Shown here: positions 39,575 through 53,013 of the stretch, piece after piece
How the letters are laid out: each line of letters starts with the position of its first letter
Position numbering within the stretch: position 1 is the stretch's first letter
Assembly: GCF_030142155.1 (NCBI RefSeq)
Contig: NZ_CP126247.1
Span: forward strand, 3,038,001-3,102,000
Source of the DNA: Arthrobacter sp. zg-Y820
Lineage (GTDB): Bacteria; Actinomycetota; Actinomycetes; Actinomycetales; Micrococcaceae
Direction of reading: 5' to 3'
DNA length: 64,000 bases
Made by a program: the position numbers and the translations under genes
Notes under the pieces: generated by a model
What the model was told of the DNA's origin: nothing
The model's database searches: none
The model's input: the letters and a program-made list of their open reading frames with translations, nothing else

Positions 39575-40387
39575 CTACAGTCCTTCCTGGTGCGCGGCGC
39601 CGAAGAAGCGGCGCAGGAGTTCAGCGGTTTCCGCCGGCTTCTCGGCCGGCAGCAGATGTGCGGCGCCGTCGACGACGGCGCTGGTTCCGTTGGGGGTGCC
39701 GTTGGCGATGAACTCGGCAAACGACGGCGGCGTCACCTCGTCGGCGGCGCCGGCCGCGGCAAGCACCGGCAGGGTGATGTCGCCGAGCTGCTCACGGACG
39801 TCGAAGCCGGCCAGGGCTTCGCAGCAGTACGCGTAGGAGAAGCGGTCTGCGTCCTGCAGCGAGTGCAGCAGCGCGGTCGCTGCCTCCTTTTCGCGCTCGA
39901 TGAAGCCGGGGGCGAACCAGCGCTGGGCCGAGCCGGTCAGCACGGCGGGGGTGCCCTGGTTCCGCACCGTCGCAGCCCGGTCCAGCCAGCCCTCGGGTTC
40001 GCCGATCTTTGCCCCGGAGCACAGGATGGCCAGCCCCTCGAAGTCCTTGCCGTGGTCCAGGCCCAGCTGCAGTCCGACAACCCCGCCCAGGGACACCCCG
40101 GCGTAGCAAACGCCCTGCCCCGGGCCGATGTCACCGGCGTTGCGCGCTTCCTGCACCAGGGCGGCGACGGCGTCGGCCAGTTCCGCCACGGTGAATCCGT
40201 CCGTGGCTGCCGGACTGGTCCCGTGCCCGGGCAGGTCCCAGGCGATGACGGTGAATTCCGGGAGGGCCGCTGCCGTTGCTGACCACAGGGCCGTTCCGGA
40301 GGTGCCCAGGGACGGCCCGGCCACCAGGACGGGCGCTGCGGGTCCGGCGTAGCTGAGCCGGCTGGCTTTGATGACGGGGATGCTCAC
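39575..40387 (-). CDS. pcaD: 3-oxoadipate enol-lactonase
   Basis: A 270-residue alpha/beta hydrolase with the nucleophile elbow YAGVSLGGVVGLQLGLD, the acid in AAGAADEVTPP and His in VDGAAHLLPAEKP. It hydrolyses enol-lactone to 3-oxoadipate. It overlaps the pcaB stop by four bases and precedes pcaC by six. Stand-alone PcaD, not a PcaL fusion. Confidence 0.92.
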   Translation of the reverse strand: MSIPVIKASRLSYAGPAAPVLVAGPSLGTSGTALWSATAAALPEFTVIAWDLPGHGTSPAATDGFTVAELADAVAALVQEARNAGDIGPGQGVCYAGVSLGGVVGLQLGLDHGKDFEGLAILCSGAKIGEPEGWLDRAATVRNQGTPAVLTGSAQRWFAPGFIEREKEAATALLHSLQDADRFSYAYCCEALAGFDVREQLGDITLPVLAAAGAADEVTPPSFAEFIANGTPNGTSAVVDGAAHLLPAEKPAETAELLRRFFGAAHQEGL

Positions 40388-41817
40388 AACGAGCTCCTTC
40401 CCGGGTAGGCACTGACAATGCGGTCGATCAGGGCATCGGATTCGCCGAGGTAGTTGGCCGGTTCCAGCTGCGCCGAGAGCTCCGCGTCGGAGAGCACCTG
40501 CACCGGAACAGCGCCGCGCAGCAGCCCGGCCAGGGATTCACCGCCGGCCAGTGAGGCCGAGACCAGCTCCTGCAGGCGGGCCTTGCCGCTGCCGGGGCGG
40601 CCGGTCTCCTCAAGCAGCGGTGCGATCGTGGCCATCAGGCGTTCGCTGACCACCAGCGGTCCGGCGGCGGAGAGGTTCCGCTGCAGCGCTTCGGGATGGA
40701 CGTCCAAACCCTCGGCCAGTTCGGCCAGTTTCTCCGCGGCCCCGGCGGCCAGGCGCAGCAGGGAGCGCAGCGCCTGCCATTCAACGTGCCAGGAGCCGCT
40801 GGGGCGTTCGTCGTCGGCGGTGCCGGCGGCGGCCTGCAGCTGGACTCCGTATCCGGGTCCGGCGAGGGCTGCGCTGCGGACGAGCACCGACAACACCGGG
40901 TTCTGTTTCTGCGGCATGGCCGAGGAACCGCCCCGGCCGGCCGCACGGGGTTCGGAGACCTCGCCGATTTCGGGCCGGCTCATCAGCAGCACGTCGTTGG
41001 CGATCTTTCCGGCTGCGGAGAGCAGGTCCTGCAGTGCTGCGCCGAGTCCGGTGACCGGCAGCCGGTTGCCCTGCCAGGGTGCCACGGGAGCGGCCAGGCC
41101 CAGACGCGCGGCCAGGGCGTCGCTGAGCTCCAGCGGCGCCGCCGCCGAAGAGCTGCCGTCCACCGCCGTGCGCAGGGCCGCCAGGGTTCCGGAAGCACCG
41201 CCCCACTGCAGCGGCAGTCCGGCCGCCGCGGTGTCCAGCGCGGCTGCGGCGGAGCCGAAACCGTGCAGCCACTGCGCAGCGCGCAGGCCAAAGGTTGACG
41301 GCAGCGAATGCTGGGTCAGGGTCCGGGCCACGCAGAGCGTGCCGCGGTGTTCCACGGCGAGGGCCGCCAGCGCCGACATGGTCCGGCCGGCGTCCTCGCG
41401 GATGACCTGCAGCGAGCGTGCCGCCATAACCATCAGGGCGGTGTCCAGGATGTCCTGGCTGGTGGCGGCCAGGTGCACGGCGGCAGCCGCTGCGGGGTCT
41501 TCCTTCCGGACCCGGGCGCGCAGGTCGGCCAAGAGCGGAATCACCGGATTGCCGCCCCCGGCGGACCGTGCGGCAAGGGCTGCCGGGTCGTACAGGTCCG
41601 CACGGCAGGCCGGAGCGACGGCGCCGGGCACCGACGCCGGCACGATCCCCGCGTCGGCCAGGACGTGCAGCCAGGCCAGTTCGACGTCGAGCATCGCCTG
41701 CAGCAGCTGGCGGTCGCCGGTCAGCGCGGCGCCCCGGGTGCCGGCCCACGCCGGCGACAGCAGTCCGTAGTCTGCGCTGTCGCCGTGGCCTCTATCGTCG
41801 CCGTGCGTGCCGTTCAT
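40384..41817 (-). CDS. pcaB: 3-carboxy-cis,cis-muconate cycloisomerase
   Basis: A 477-residue member of the fumarase/aspartase superfamily with the signature GGSSAMPQKQNPVLSVLV and the TSQDILDTALMVMA region. It lactonises beta-carboxymuconate. The order pcaH-pcaG-pcaB with a three-base gap from pcaG fits the family role. C-terminal residues LGESDALIDRIVSAY are typical of bacterial PcaB. Confidence 0.93.
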   Translation of the reverse strand: MNGTHGDDRGHGDSADYGLLSPAWAGTRGAALTGDRQLLQAMLDVELAWLHVLADAGIVPASVPGAVAPACRADLYDPAALAARSAGGGNPVIPLLADLRARVRKEDPAAAAAVHLAATSQDILDTALMVMAARSLQVIREDAGRTMSALAALAVEHRGTLCVARTLTQHSLPSTFGLRAAQWLHGFGSAAAALDTAAAGLPLQWGGASGTLAALRTAVDGSSSAAAPLELSDALAARLGLAAPVAPWQGNRLPVTGLGAALQDLLSAAGKIANDVLLMSRPEIGEVSEPRAAGRGGSSAMPQKQNPVLSVLVRSAALAGPGYGVQLQAAAGTADDERPSGSWHVEWQALRSLLRLAAGAAEKLAELAEGLDVHPEALQRNLSAAGPLVVSERLMATIAPLLEETGRPGSGKARLQELVSASLAGGESLAGLLRGAVPVQVLSDAELSAQLEPANYLGESDALIDRIVSAYPGRSSL

Positions 41818-41820
41818 GCG

Positions 41821-42387
41821 CTATGCCTCGGGGTAGGCGAGGAAGACGGTTTCGCCGTCGCCCTGCAGCGTGATGTCGAACCGCAGCCCGCCGTCGGCTT
41901 CGCGGGCGGCGATCAGGGTGGAGCGCCGCTCGGGCGGCAGCGAGGACAGCAGCCGGTCGCGGGCCAGCGCCTCTTCGTTCTCCGGCAGGTAGATCCGGGT
42001 GTGGAGCTTGTTCATCAGCCCGCGGCCGAAAATGAGCAGCGAGATGAACGGCGCCGCCCCGTCCTCCGTCGCCCCGGGGTTGACGGTGGTGAACGTGTAG
42101 TGGCCCGCCCCGTCAACGGCAGCCCGGCCCCAGCCGGTGAAGGTGTAGCCGTCGCGCACGAGCGAGCCGGGTTCCTGCGAGATGTTGCCGGCGGCATCTG
42201 CCTGCCAGATTTCGAGCAGCGCGTCGGGAACGGTTTCGCCGGCTCCGTCGCGGACGGTGCCGTGCAGCCGGATCGAACCGGGAAGGCCCGGAGCGAGCAG
42301 CTGGCTGTCCCTCTCGAAGGGCAACGCGTAACCGTAAAAGGGGCCGACGGTCTGCGCCGGGGTGGGCTGAAGCTTCTGCTCGCTCAT
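41821..42387 (-). CDS. pcaG: Protocatechuate 3,4-dioxygenase alpha subunit
   Basis: Read from the ATG at 42387 (MSEQKLQPTPAQTVGPFYGY), giving 188 residues; a longer frame runs back into pcaH. It has TPAQTVGPFYGYALPF and the intradiol fold region DALLEIWQADAAGNI. The alpha subunit lacks the full set of iron ligands, which PcaH provides. Its ATG overlaps the pcaH stop by one base, so the subunits are translationally coupled. Confidence 0.95.
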   Translation of the reverse strand: MSEQKLQPTPAQTVGPFYGYALPFERDSQLLAPGLPGSIRLHGTVRDGAGETVPDALLEIWQADAAGNISQEPGSLVRDGYTFTGWGRAAVDGAGHYTFTTVNPGATEDGAAPFISLLIFGRGLMNKLHTRIYLPENEEALARDRLLSSLPPERRSTLIAAREADGGLRFDITLQGDGETVFLAYPEA

Positions 42388-43211
42388 TACTCTGCGTCCT
42401 CTTCTTCCATCCAGGTGCGGTTGCTGCCGCTGAGCACGATGTCCCAGTTGTAGCCGGTGGCCCATTCGTGCGCCGTCACGTTGTGGTCGTAGGTGGCGAC
42501 GAGTGCGTCACGGGCCTTGGAATCGGTGATCGACTGATAGATCGGATCCAGCGTGAAGAGCGGATCACCGGGGAAGTACATCTGGGTCACCAACCGCTGG
42601 GTGAAGTCGGTGCCGAACAGCGAGAAGTGGATGTGCGCCGGACGCCAGGCGTTGTAGTGGTTCTTCCACGGGTACGGGCCGGGCTTGATCGTCGTGAACT
42701 GGTAGCCGCCGTCGTCGTCGGTCAGGCAGCGGCCGACGCCGGTGAAGTTGGGATCGATCGGGGCCGGGTGCTGGTCGCGCTTATGGATGTAGCGGCCGGC
42801 GGAGTTCGCCTGCCAGACTTCCACGAGCTGGTTGCGCACCGGCCGGCCGCTGCCGTCAAGGACACGGCCGCGAACGATGATGCGCTCGCCCAGGGGGTCG
42901 CCGTTGTGCTGGATGGTCAGGTCGCTCTCCAGCGCGTGGACGTCCTGATGGCCGAACGCCGGTGACCACAGCTCGATGGTTTCGGGGTCAGCGTGGTGCA
43001 GGTCCTTGGTGGGATGGCGCAGGATGGAGCTGCGGTACGGCGTGAAATCCCGCCGGGGCTGGGTTTCCTCCGGCCGGCCGTCGGCTACGCCCTTGCCGTA
43101 GGCGCCGTGGATCTCCCGGATCTCCGCAGTGATTTCATCCTGCGACGCCTGAGCGGAATCCGGCCCTGTGATGACATGGCTGTCCTGAAACTGATCTTCT
43201 TCGATCTCCAT
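42387..43211 (-). CDS. pcaH: Protocatechuate 3,4-dioxygenase beta subunit (iron-binding)
   Basis: The start is the ATG at 43211 (MEIEEDQFQDSHVITG), preceded by GAAAGGA; a TTG five codons upstream is less likely. The product has 274 residues. The Fe(III) ligands are visible: Tyr in SAGRYIHKRDQHP, Tyr in KPGPYPWKN and the two His of RPAHIHFSLFG. With PcaG it performs intradiol ring cleavage of protocatechuate. It is first in the pcaHGBDCFIJ-R run, after a 114-base gap with paired inverted repeats. Confidence 0.96.
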   Translation of the reverse strand: MEIEEDQFQDSHVITGPDSAQASQDEITAEIREIHGAYGKGVADGRPEETQPRRDFTPYRSSILRHPTKDLHHADPETIELWSPAFGHQDVHALESDLTIQHNGDPLGERIIVRGRVLDGSGRPVRNQLVEVWQANSAGRYIHKRDQHPAPIDPNFTGVGRCLTDDDGGYQFTTIKPGPYPWKNHYNAWRPAHIHFSLFGTDFTQRLVTQMYFPGDPLFTLDPIYQSITDSKARDALVATYDHNVTAHEWATGYNWDIVLSGSNRTWMEEEDAE

Positions 43212-43273
43212 GGTTTTTCCTTTCAACGGAACCTTTTCCTGCCCGGACCGCCGGGCACTCCGAGGTCGTCACT

Positions 43274-43302
43274 ACCCTACGGGATTGTTCACTTTGTGTA
43301 CA
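43274..43302 (-). promoter_or_regulatory. Candidate pcaH promoter
   Basis: On the minus strand TGTACA (43297-43302) and TAGGGT (43274-43279) have a 17-base spacer, about 65 bases before pcaH. The -35 lies inside the first of two inverted repeats, which suits regulation by an IclR protein. Confidence 0.45.
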
Positions 43303-43321
43303 GATGTTCAGGATGCGAACA
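43286..43321. promoter_or_regulatory. Tandem 17-bp inverted repeats, likely IclR-family operator
   Basis: TGTTCACTTTGTGTACA (43286-43302) and TGTTCAGGATGCGAACA (43305-43321) are both imperfect palindromes of the form TGTTC-N7-GAACA or TGTAC. Their centres are 19 bases apart, about two helical turns, on the same DNA face. IclR, PcaR and PobR proteins are known to bind comparable repeats. Confidence 0.6.
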
Positions 43322-43325
43322 ATTG

Positions 43326-44525
43326 TTACGGATTGCCCGGCCACCCCGTGTAGGCCTCGGCGAGGTAGGCACTGCCGTGGCGGGAGGCGACGACGCCGGC
43401 AAGCTCGCCCAGCGCCCGCTTGCGCTCGAAATCGCTGGCATCCGTGCGGGTGTGCAGCATTGACGTCATCCAGTAGGAAAAGTTCTGGGCGCGCCAGACC
43501 CGCTCCAACGCGCGGTCGCTGTAGCCGTCCAGCAGGCCGCTTCCGTTGCCGGCGCAGAAGGATTCAATGGCTTCGAAGAGGACCCGGACGTCGGCCAGGG
43601 CGAGATTCAGCCCCTTGGCGCCGGTCGGCGGCACTGTGTGTCCGGCGTCGCCGGCCAGGAACAGGTTGCCGTAGCGCAGCGGTTCGCAGACGTAGCTGCG
43701 GAATTTCAGGAGCGTCTTTTCGAAGATGGGGCCGCGCTTGAGTTCGAAGCCGTCAGGACCGTCCACGCGCTGCTGCAGTTCGTTCCAAATCTGATCTTCG
43801 GTCCAGGCATCGGGGTCTTCGGTCGGATCCGCCTGGAAGTACATGCGCTGGACGGTGTCGCTGCGCTGGCTGATCAGGGCAAAACCCCGGTCCGAGTTGG
43901 CATAGATCAGTTCCGGTGCGCTCGGGGGCGCTTCGGTGAGGATCCCGAACCAGGCGAAGGGGTACTCGATGAAGTTGTCCCGGCGGTGTTCAGCGGGAAT
44001 GGACCGCCGGCAGACGCCCTGGGAGCCGTCAGCCCCCACCAGGATCTCGCAGTGGATCTCGAACTCGGCGCCGTCGGCTTCGGTGAAGCGGATTTTGGGG
44101 GTGCCGGTCAGCAGGTCAAGGACCTCGGTGCCGGAGACTGCGTACCGCACGTCGCCGCCGTCGCGGTCCCGAGCGGCGGCCAGGTCCACGAATACCTCGT
44201 TTTGCGGATAGAGCCATACTGACTCTCCCACCAGGTCCTGGAAATCCAAACGGTGGCTGACGCCGCCGAAGCGCAGGTCGATGCCGTCGTGCCGGTGGCC
44301 GTGGGTGAGGACACGGTTGCTCACGCCGCCCTCCGTCAGCATGCGCACGGATCCGTGTTCCAGGATCCCCGCACGGTGCGTGGTCCGGATGGCCTCGTGG
44401 TCCCGCTTCTCAACCACGATGTTGTCGATCCCGGCGGAGGCCAGGAGGTGGGACAGCATGAGCCCTGCGGGGCCGCCGCCCACAATGCCGACAGTGGTTT
44501 TCAGGACAGTGCGCGCTGCGCCCAT
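43326..44525 (-). CDS. pobA: 4-hydroxybenzoate 3-monooxygenase
   Basis: The start is the ATG at 44525 (MGAARTVLKTTVGIVGGGPA), with AAGGAG seven bases upstream. The product has 399 residues. FAD motifs are GGGPAGLM at the N-terminus, ILVGADGSQGV in the middle and LFLAGDAGHTVPPTGAKGLN near residue 290. It hydroxylates 4-hydroxybenzoate to protocatechuate, feeding PcaHG. In the helix that reads the NADPH phosphate in Pseudomonas fluorescens PobA (Tyr38, Arg42), my by-eye alignment puts Ala and Thr here (EKRDHEAIRTTHRAG), hinting at NADH use. Confidence 0.95.
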   Translation of the reverse strand: MGAARTVLKTTVGIVGGGPAGLMLSHLLASAGIDNIVVEKRDHEAIRTTHRAGILEHGSVRMLTEGGVSNRVLTHGHRHDGIDLRFGGVSHRLDFQDLVGESVWLYPQNEVFVDLAAARDRDGGDVRYAVSGTEVLDLLTGTPKIRFTEADGAEFEIHCEILVGADGSQGVCRRSIPAEHRRDNFIEYPFAWFGILTEAPPSAPELIYANSDRGFALISQRSDTVQRMYFQADPTEDPDAWTEDQIWNELQQRVDGPDGFELKRGPIFEKTLLKFRSYVCEPLRYGNLFLAGDAGHTVPPTGAKGLNLALADVRVLFEAIESFCAGNGSGLLDGYSDRALERVWRAQNFSYWMTSMLHTRTDASDFERKRALGELAGVVASRHGSAYLAEAYTGWPGNP

Positions 44526-44551
44526 GCAGTACTCCTTGGATGACGACCGAT

Positions 44552-44566
44552 TGGAACTGTCTTCCA
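44552..44566. promoter_or_regulatory. Inverted repeat upstream of pobA
   Basis: TGGAA-CTGTC-TTCCA is a perfect 5-bp-arm inverted repeat 27-41 bases before the pobA start. It might be an operator of the adjacent IclR regulator. It does not match the pcaH repeats. Confidence 0.3.
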
Positions 44567-44603
44567 GTGTGAGCGGCGGCACAGGGGCACTGCTAAGCGG
44601 TTC

Positions 44604-45401
44604 TCATTGAATGGGAAAGGTTGCGTTGTGGTGCGGCCCGGCATGGGCGGAGCCCACCCCGAGCCCGCGGGTGATCCCCCGAGCCGCCGTCATCAGCGCG
44701 GGCACCGTGGCGGCGGGATTTTCGGCGCCGGTGGGCACCACCACGCCGATGGCGGCGACGGCGTTGCCGGCGGCGTCGAAAACGGGAACGGCGATGCCGG
44801 TGGTTTCGGGCACGACGATCCCGGGCAGGCTGGCGTATCCGTACTGGCGCATCGCGGCCCACTGCTGCCTCAGCCCGTCGCCGGAGGGTGCGGCGTCCTG
44901 CCCGGCTCCGGCGGCGCTCCGCCCGAGGTAGGCCTCCTGGACATGCCGTGGCGAGTGCGCCATCATCACCATCCCGGACGAGGAGATGTGCAGCGGCAGC
45001 CGGTTGGCGACCCGGGCCCGGTTCAGGACCGACCCGCGGCTGGACAGCCGTTCGATAAAGAGCACCTCGTCGTCCTGCAGCACCGACAGTTGGGTGTGCT
45101 GGCGCACCACGGCCTGGATGTCCTCCATGAACGGCATGGCGACCGCCCTGAGGTCCAGGGCGCTGGCACTGCGGCTGGCCAGTTCCCAGAGCCGTATGCC
45201 CGGCCGGATGCCTCCCCCGGGCTCGCGCTGCAGCAGGCCGTGGGCCACCAGGTCGGTCGCCAGCCGGTGCGTCGTAGAAAGCGGCAGGCCGGCGCGCCGG
45301 GACAGCGCGGCGACGGACATTGCGGGGTGCGTCCCGTCAAACGCGCTGATGATGCGCACGATCCGGCTAGTCATGGAGTCGCCGGAGGGGGAATTGGCCA
45401 T
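44604..45401 (-). CDS. IclR-family regulator, probably controlling pobA
   Basis: Read from the ATG at 45401 (MANSPSGDSMTSRIVRIISA) to give 265 residues. A GTG ten codons upstream or the Met nine codons downstream are also possible; no start has a strong ribosome site. The winged helix covers about 9-70 (MSVAALSRRAGLPLSTTHRL), followed by the IclR ligand domain. It is transcribed toward pobA with 78 bases between. A PobR role is inferred from adjacency only. Confidence 0.8.
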   Translation of the reverse strand: MANSPSGDSMTSRIVRIISAFDGTHPAMSVAALSRRAGLPLSTTHRLATDLVAHGLLQREPGGGIRPGIRLWELASRSASALDLRAVAMPFMEDIQAVVRQHTQLSVLQDDEVLFIERLSSRGSVLNRARVANRLPLHISSSGMVMMAHSPRHVQEAYLGRSAAGAGQDAAPSGDGLRQQWAAMRQYGYASLPGIVVPETTGIAVPVFDAAGNAVAAIGVVVPTGAENPAATVPALMTAARGITRGLGVGSAHAGPHHNATFPIQ

Positions 45402-45443
45402 TCTGAAAGTCTGGCACAGCGTGAGCGGCACTTCGCTTAACGC

Positions 45444-45477
45444 GGAAGGTCCCGCACCAAACGGTGCGGGACCTTCC
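45444..45477 (-). terminator. Terminator after rpoBC
   Basis: A perfect 15-bp inverted repeat, GGAAGGTCCCGCACC (45444-45458) with its complement (45463-45477) and a 4-base loop, lies 48 bases past the rpoC stop. There is no long T run. Confidence 0.78.
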
Positions 45478-45524
45478 CTTGCTTCAGGCCGGTTTCGGGC
45501 GAAACCGGGACGAAGCGTTACTGG

Positions 45525-49415
<3,891 letters not shown>

Positions 49416-49512
49416 GGGTCCCTGTTCTCTCTTGTTCTCTAAATCTGAATGTCTCGGGTACGGGAAGGGGCTGCCGGAGGCCGGCCCGCGAAAAGCGGAC
49501 CGGCCGGCTCGG

Positions 49513-52500
49513 CTAAACCTCTTCTACGGAGCTGGGCTCTGCGCGGGACAGATCAATACCCAGTTCTTCCGCGGCCCGGAAGACTTCTTCATCCGAGTCA
49601 CGCATTTCAATCGTGTTGCCCTCGGTGGAGAGGACTTCCACATTCAGGCAGAGCGACTGCATTTCCTTGATGAGCACCTTGAAGGACTCCGGAACGCCGG
49701 GCTCCGGGATGTTCTCGCCCTTGACGATGGCCTCGTAGACCTTCACGCGGCCATGGATGTCATCCGACTTGATCGTCAGCAGTTCCTGCAGCGTGTAGGC
49801 AGCGCCGTACGCTTCCAGGGCCCAGACTTCCATTTCACCGAAGCGCTGGCCACCGAACTGTGCCTTACCACCCAGCGGCTGCTGCGTGATCATGGAGTAC
49901 GGGCCGGTGGAGCGTGCGTGGATCTTGTCGTCGACAAGGTGGTGCAGCTTCAGGATGTACATGTAACCCACCGAGATGGGCTCCGGGAACGGCTGGCCGG
50001 AGCGGCCGTCGAACATCTTCGCCTTACCCGAGGCACCGATCAGGCGGTTGCCGTCACGGGTCACGTTGGTGGAGTCGAGCAGGCCGGTGATTTCGTCTTC
50101 ACTGGCGCCGTCGAACACCGGGGTGGCAACCGTGGTGGGACCGGATTCACGCGGCAGGGACGGCAGGTTCTTGACCCAATCCGGCTCTCCCTCGATCTTC
50201 CAGCCCTGCTTGGCAGCCCACGCGAGGTGGATTTCCAGGACCTGGCCGACGTTCATTCGACCCGGAACACCCAGCGGGTTCAGGATGATGTCGACGGGGG
50301 TTCCGTCTTCCAGGAACGGCATATCCTCGATCGGCAGGATCTTGGAGATGACGCCCTTGTTGCCGTGGCGGCCGGCCAGCTTGTCGCCGTCCGTGATCTT
50401 GCGCTTGTGCGCCACGTAGACGCGCACCAGCTGGTTGACGCCCGGGGGCAGCTCGTCGTCGTTGTCACGGTCGAAGATGCGGACACCGATGACCGTTCCG
50501 GACTCGCCGTGGGGAACCTTCAGCGAGGTGTCGCGGACTTCGCGGCTCTTCTCACCGAAGATGGCGCGCAGCAGGCGCTCTTCCGGGGTCAGTTCCGTTT
50601 CGCCCTTGGGGGTGACGCGGCCAACCAGGATGTCGCCGGCTTCAACCTCGGCACCAATGTGGATGATGCCGCGCTCGTCCAGCTGGGAGAGCACTTCCTC
50701 CGACACGTTGGGGATGTCACGGGTGATTTCCTCGGCACCAAGCTTGGTGTCGCGGGCATCGACTTCGTGCTCCTCGATGTGGATGGAGGTCAGGACATCG
50801 TCCGACACCATGCGCTGCGAGAGGATGATGGCATCTTCGTAGTTGTGGCCTTCCCATGACATGAATGCCACGAGCAGGTTCTTACCCAGAGCCAGCTCGC
50901 CCTGGTCCGTGGAGGGACCGTCGGCGATGATGCTGTTGACCTCGACGCGTGCGCCTTCGGAGACCAGTACCCGCTGGTTGTACGCGTTGCCCTGGTTGGA
51001 GCGCGCGAACTTCATGATCGGGTAGCTGGAATCAGTGCCGTCGTCGTTCATCACGGTGACGAGATCAGCGGAGACCTCGGTGACGACACCCGGCTTGACG
51101 GCGGTAACGGAGTCACCGGCGTCAACGGCGGCGTACTTCTCCATGCCGGTACCCACAACGGGGCGCTCGGAACGGAGCAGCGGCACTGCCTGGCGCTGCA
51201 TGTTCGCACCCATGAGGGCGCGGTTGGCGTCATCGTGCTCCAGGAACGGAATCAGGGCGGTGGCCACCGACACCATCTGGCGCGGCGAGACGTCCATGTA
51301 TTCCACACCGTTGGGCTCAACGAGAACCGGCTCGCCGGAACCGCCGCGGGCACGGACGAGGACGAGGTCCTCGGCGAAGTGCTGGTCTTCGCGCAGCGGA
51401 GCGTTTGCCTGGGCAATGGTGCGCTCAACTTCGTCGTCGGCGGTCAGGTAATCAACCTGGTCCGTGACGACGCCGTCGATGACCTTGCGGTACGGGGTTT
51501 CGATGAAACCGAACGCGTTGATCCGGGCGTAGGACGCCAGCGAACCGATCAGGCCGATGTTCGGGCCTTCAGGGGTTTCGATGGGGCACATGCGGCCGTA
51601 GTGCGAGGGGTGAACGTCTCGGACTTCCATGCCTGCACGGTCACGGGACAGACCACCCGGGCCCAGCGCGGACAGGCGGCGCTTGTGCGTCAGTCCGGCG
51701 AGCGGGTTGTTCTGGTCCATGAACTGCGAGAGCTGGGAGGTTCCGAAGAACTCCTTGATCGCTGCCACGACGGGCCGGATGTTGATCAGGGTCTGCGGCG
51801 TGATGGCCTCGACGTCCTGAGTGGTCATGCGCTCACGCACAACGCGCTCCATGCGGGACAGGCCCGTACGGATCTGGTTTTCGATGAGCTCGCCGACGGC
51901 GCGGATACGGCGGTTGCCGAAGTGGTCGATGTCGTCAACCTCGACGCGGATGTCCACGTCGTCGCCGTTGCGCTTGCCCGGTACGGTCTTCTCGCCGGCG
52001 TGCAGGGCTACGAGGAACTTGATCATCGCAACGATGTCTTCGTTGTTCAGGACCGAAGCATCGGAATCCGTCAGCGGCTTGTCGATGCCCAGCTTGCGGT
52101 TGATCTTGTAACGGCCAACCTTGGCCAGGTCGTAGCGCTTCGGGTTGAAGTACAGGTTGTCCAGCAGGGTCTGGGCAGCCTCAACCGTGGGCGGCTCGCC
52201 CGGACGGAGCTTGCGGTAGATGTCCAGGAGGGCATCCTCACGGGTTTCCGTGGGGTCCTTCTCCAGGGTGGCGCGGATCGAGTCGTACTCGCCGAAGGTC
52301 TCCAGGATCTGGCCTTCGGTCCAGCCCAGGGCCTTGAGCAGGACGGTAACTGACTGCTTGCGCTTGCGGTCAAGGCGAACGCCGACCTGATCGCGCTTGT
52401 CGATTTCCAGTTCAAACCATGCACCGCGGGAAGGAATGATCTTCGCGGTGTAGATGTCCTTGTCACTGGTCTTGTCCGCGGTGCGCTCGAAGTAGGCACC

Positions 52501-53013
52501 CGGCGAACGGACCAGCTGGGAAACAACGACACGCTCGGTGCCGTTGATGACGAACGTTCCCTTGTCTGTCATCAGGGGGAAGTCGCCCATGAACACGGTC
52601 TGCTGCTTGATTTCGCCCGTGTTGTTGTTCATGAACTCGGCCTTAACGTACAACGGGGCCGAGTAGGTTGCGTCCCGGTCCTTGCACTCAGCCATGGTGT
52701 ACTTCGGGTCGGCAAATTCCGGCTCGGTGAAACTCAGGGACATGGTGCCCTGGAAGTCTTCGATCGGGGAGATTTCCTCGAAGATGTCGGCCAGGCCGGA
52801 GGTGGTGGCAATGCCCTGTTCCCCGGTCTGCTTGGCCTTTTCTACGCGCGCCTTCCAGCGCTCGTTGCCGACAAGCCAGTCAAAGCTGTCGGTCTGCAGG
52901 GCAAGAAGATTGGGAACGTCAAGCGGTTCGTGAATCTTTGCGAATGAAATCCGGGGAGCGATGTTCTCCGGGATGTTAGCGGTTGCATTATTAGAGGTGC
53001 TCGAGGCGACCAA
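49513..53013 (-). CDS. rpoB: DNA-directed RNA polymerase subunit beta
   Basis: The likely start is TTG at 53013, read as [16 protein letters not shown], with GGAAGGA eight bases upstream; the ATG five codons earlier (MEGSLL) overlaps that ribosome site. This gives 1166 residues. The rifampicin-resistance region reads [20 protein letters not shown] and then [14 protein letters not shown], with wild-type Asp, His and Ser at the usual resistance positions. The catalytic-domain stretch [14 protein letters not shown] motif and [18 protein letters not shown] are intact. Leader of about 170 bases to candidate promoters. Confidence 0.98.
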   Translation of the reverse strand: MVASSTSNNATANIPENIAPRISFAKIHEPLDVPNLLALQTDSFDWLVGNERWKARVEKAKQTGEQGIATTSGLADIFEEISPIEDFQGTMSLSFTEPEFADPKYTMAECKDRDATYSAPLYVKAEFMNNNTGEIKQQTVFMGDFPLMTDKGTFVINGTERVVVSQLVRSPGAYFERTADKTSDKDIYTAKIIPSRGAWFELEIDKRDQVGVRLDRKRKQSVTVLLKALGWTEGQILETFGEYDSIRATLEKDPTETREDALLDIYRKLRPGEPPTVEAAQTLLDNLYFNPKRYDLAKVGRYKINRKLGIDKPLTDSDASVLNNEDIVAMIKFLVALHAGEKTVPGKRNGDDVDIRVEVDDIDHFGNRRIRAVGELIENQIRTGLSRMERVVRERMTTQDVEAITPQTLINIRPVVAAIKEFFGTSQLSQFMDQNNPLAGLTHKRRLSALGPGGLSRDRAGMEVRDVHPSHYGRMCPIETPEGPNIGLIGSLASYARINAFGFIETPYRKVIDGVVTDQVDYLTADDEVERTIAQANAPLREDQHFAEDLVLVRARGGSGEPVLVEPNGVEYMDVSPRQMVSVATALIPFLEHDDANRALMGANMQRQAVPLLRSERPVVGTGMEKYAAVDAGDSVTAVKPGVVTEVSADLVTVMNDDGTDSSYPIMKFARSNQGNAYNQRVLVSEGARVEVNSIIADGPSTDQGELALGKNLLVAFMSWEGHNYEDAIILSQRMVSDDVLTSIHIEEHEVDARDTKLGAEEITRDIPNVSEEVLSQLDERGIIHIGAEVEAGDILVGRVTPKGETELTPEERLLRAIFGEKSREVRDTSLKVPHGESGTVIGVRIFDRDNDDELPPGVNQLVRVYVAHKRKITDGDKLAGRHGNKGVISKILPIEDMPFLEDGTPVDIILNPLGVPGRMNVGQVLEIHLAWAAKQGWKIEGEPDWVKNLPSLPRESGPTTVATPVFDGASEDEITGLLDSTNVTRDGNRLIGASGKAKMFDGRSGQPFPEPISVGYMYILKLHHLVDDKIHARSTGPYSMITQQPLGGKAQFGGQRFGEMEVWALEAYGAAYTLQELLTIKSDDIHGRVKVYEAIVKGENIPEPGVPESFKVLIKEMQSLCLNVEVLSTEGNTIEMRDSDEEVFRAAEELGIDLSRAEPSSVEEV

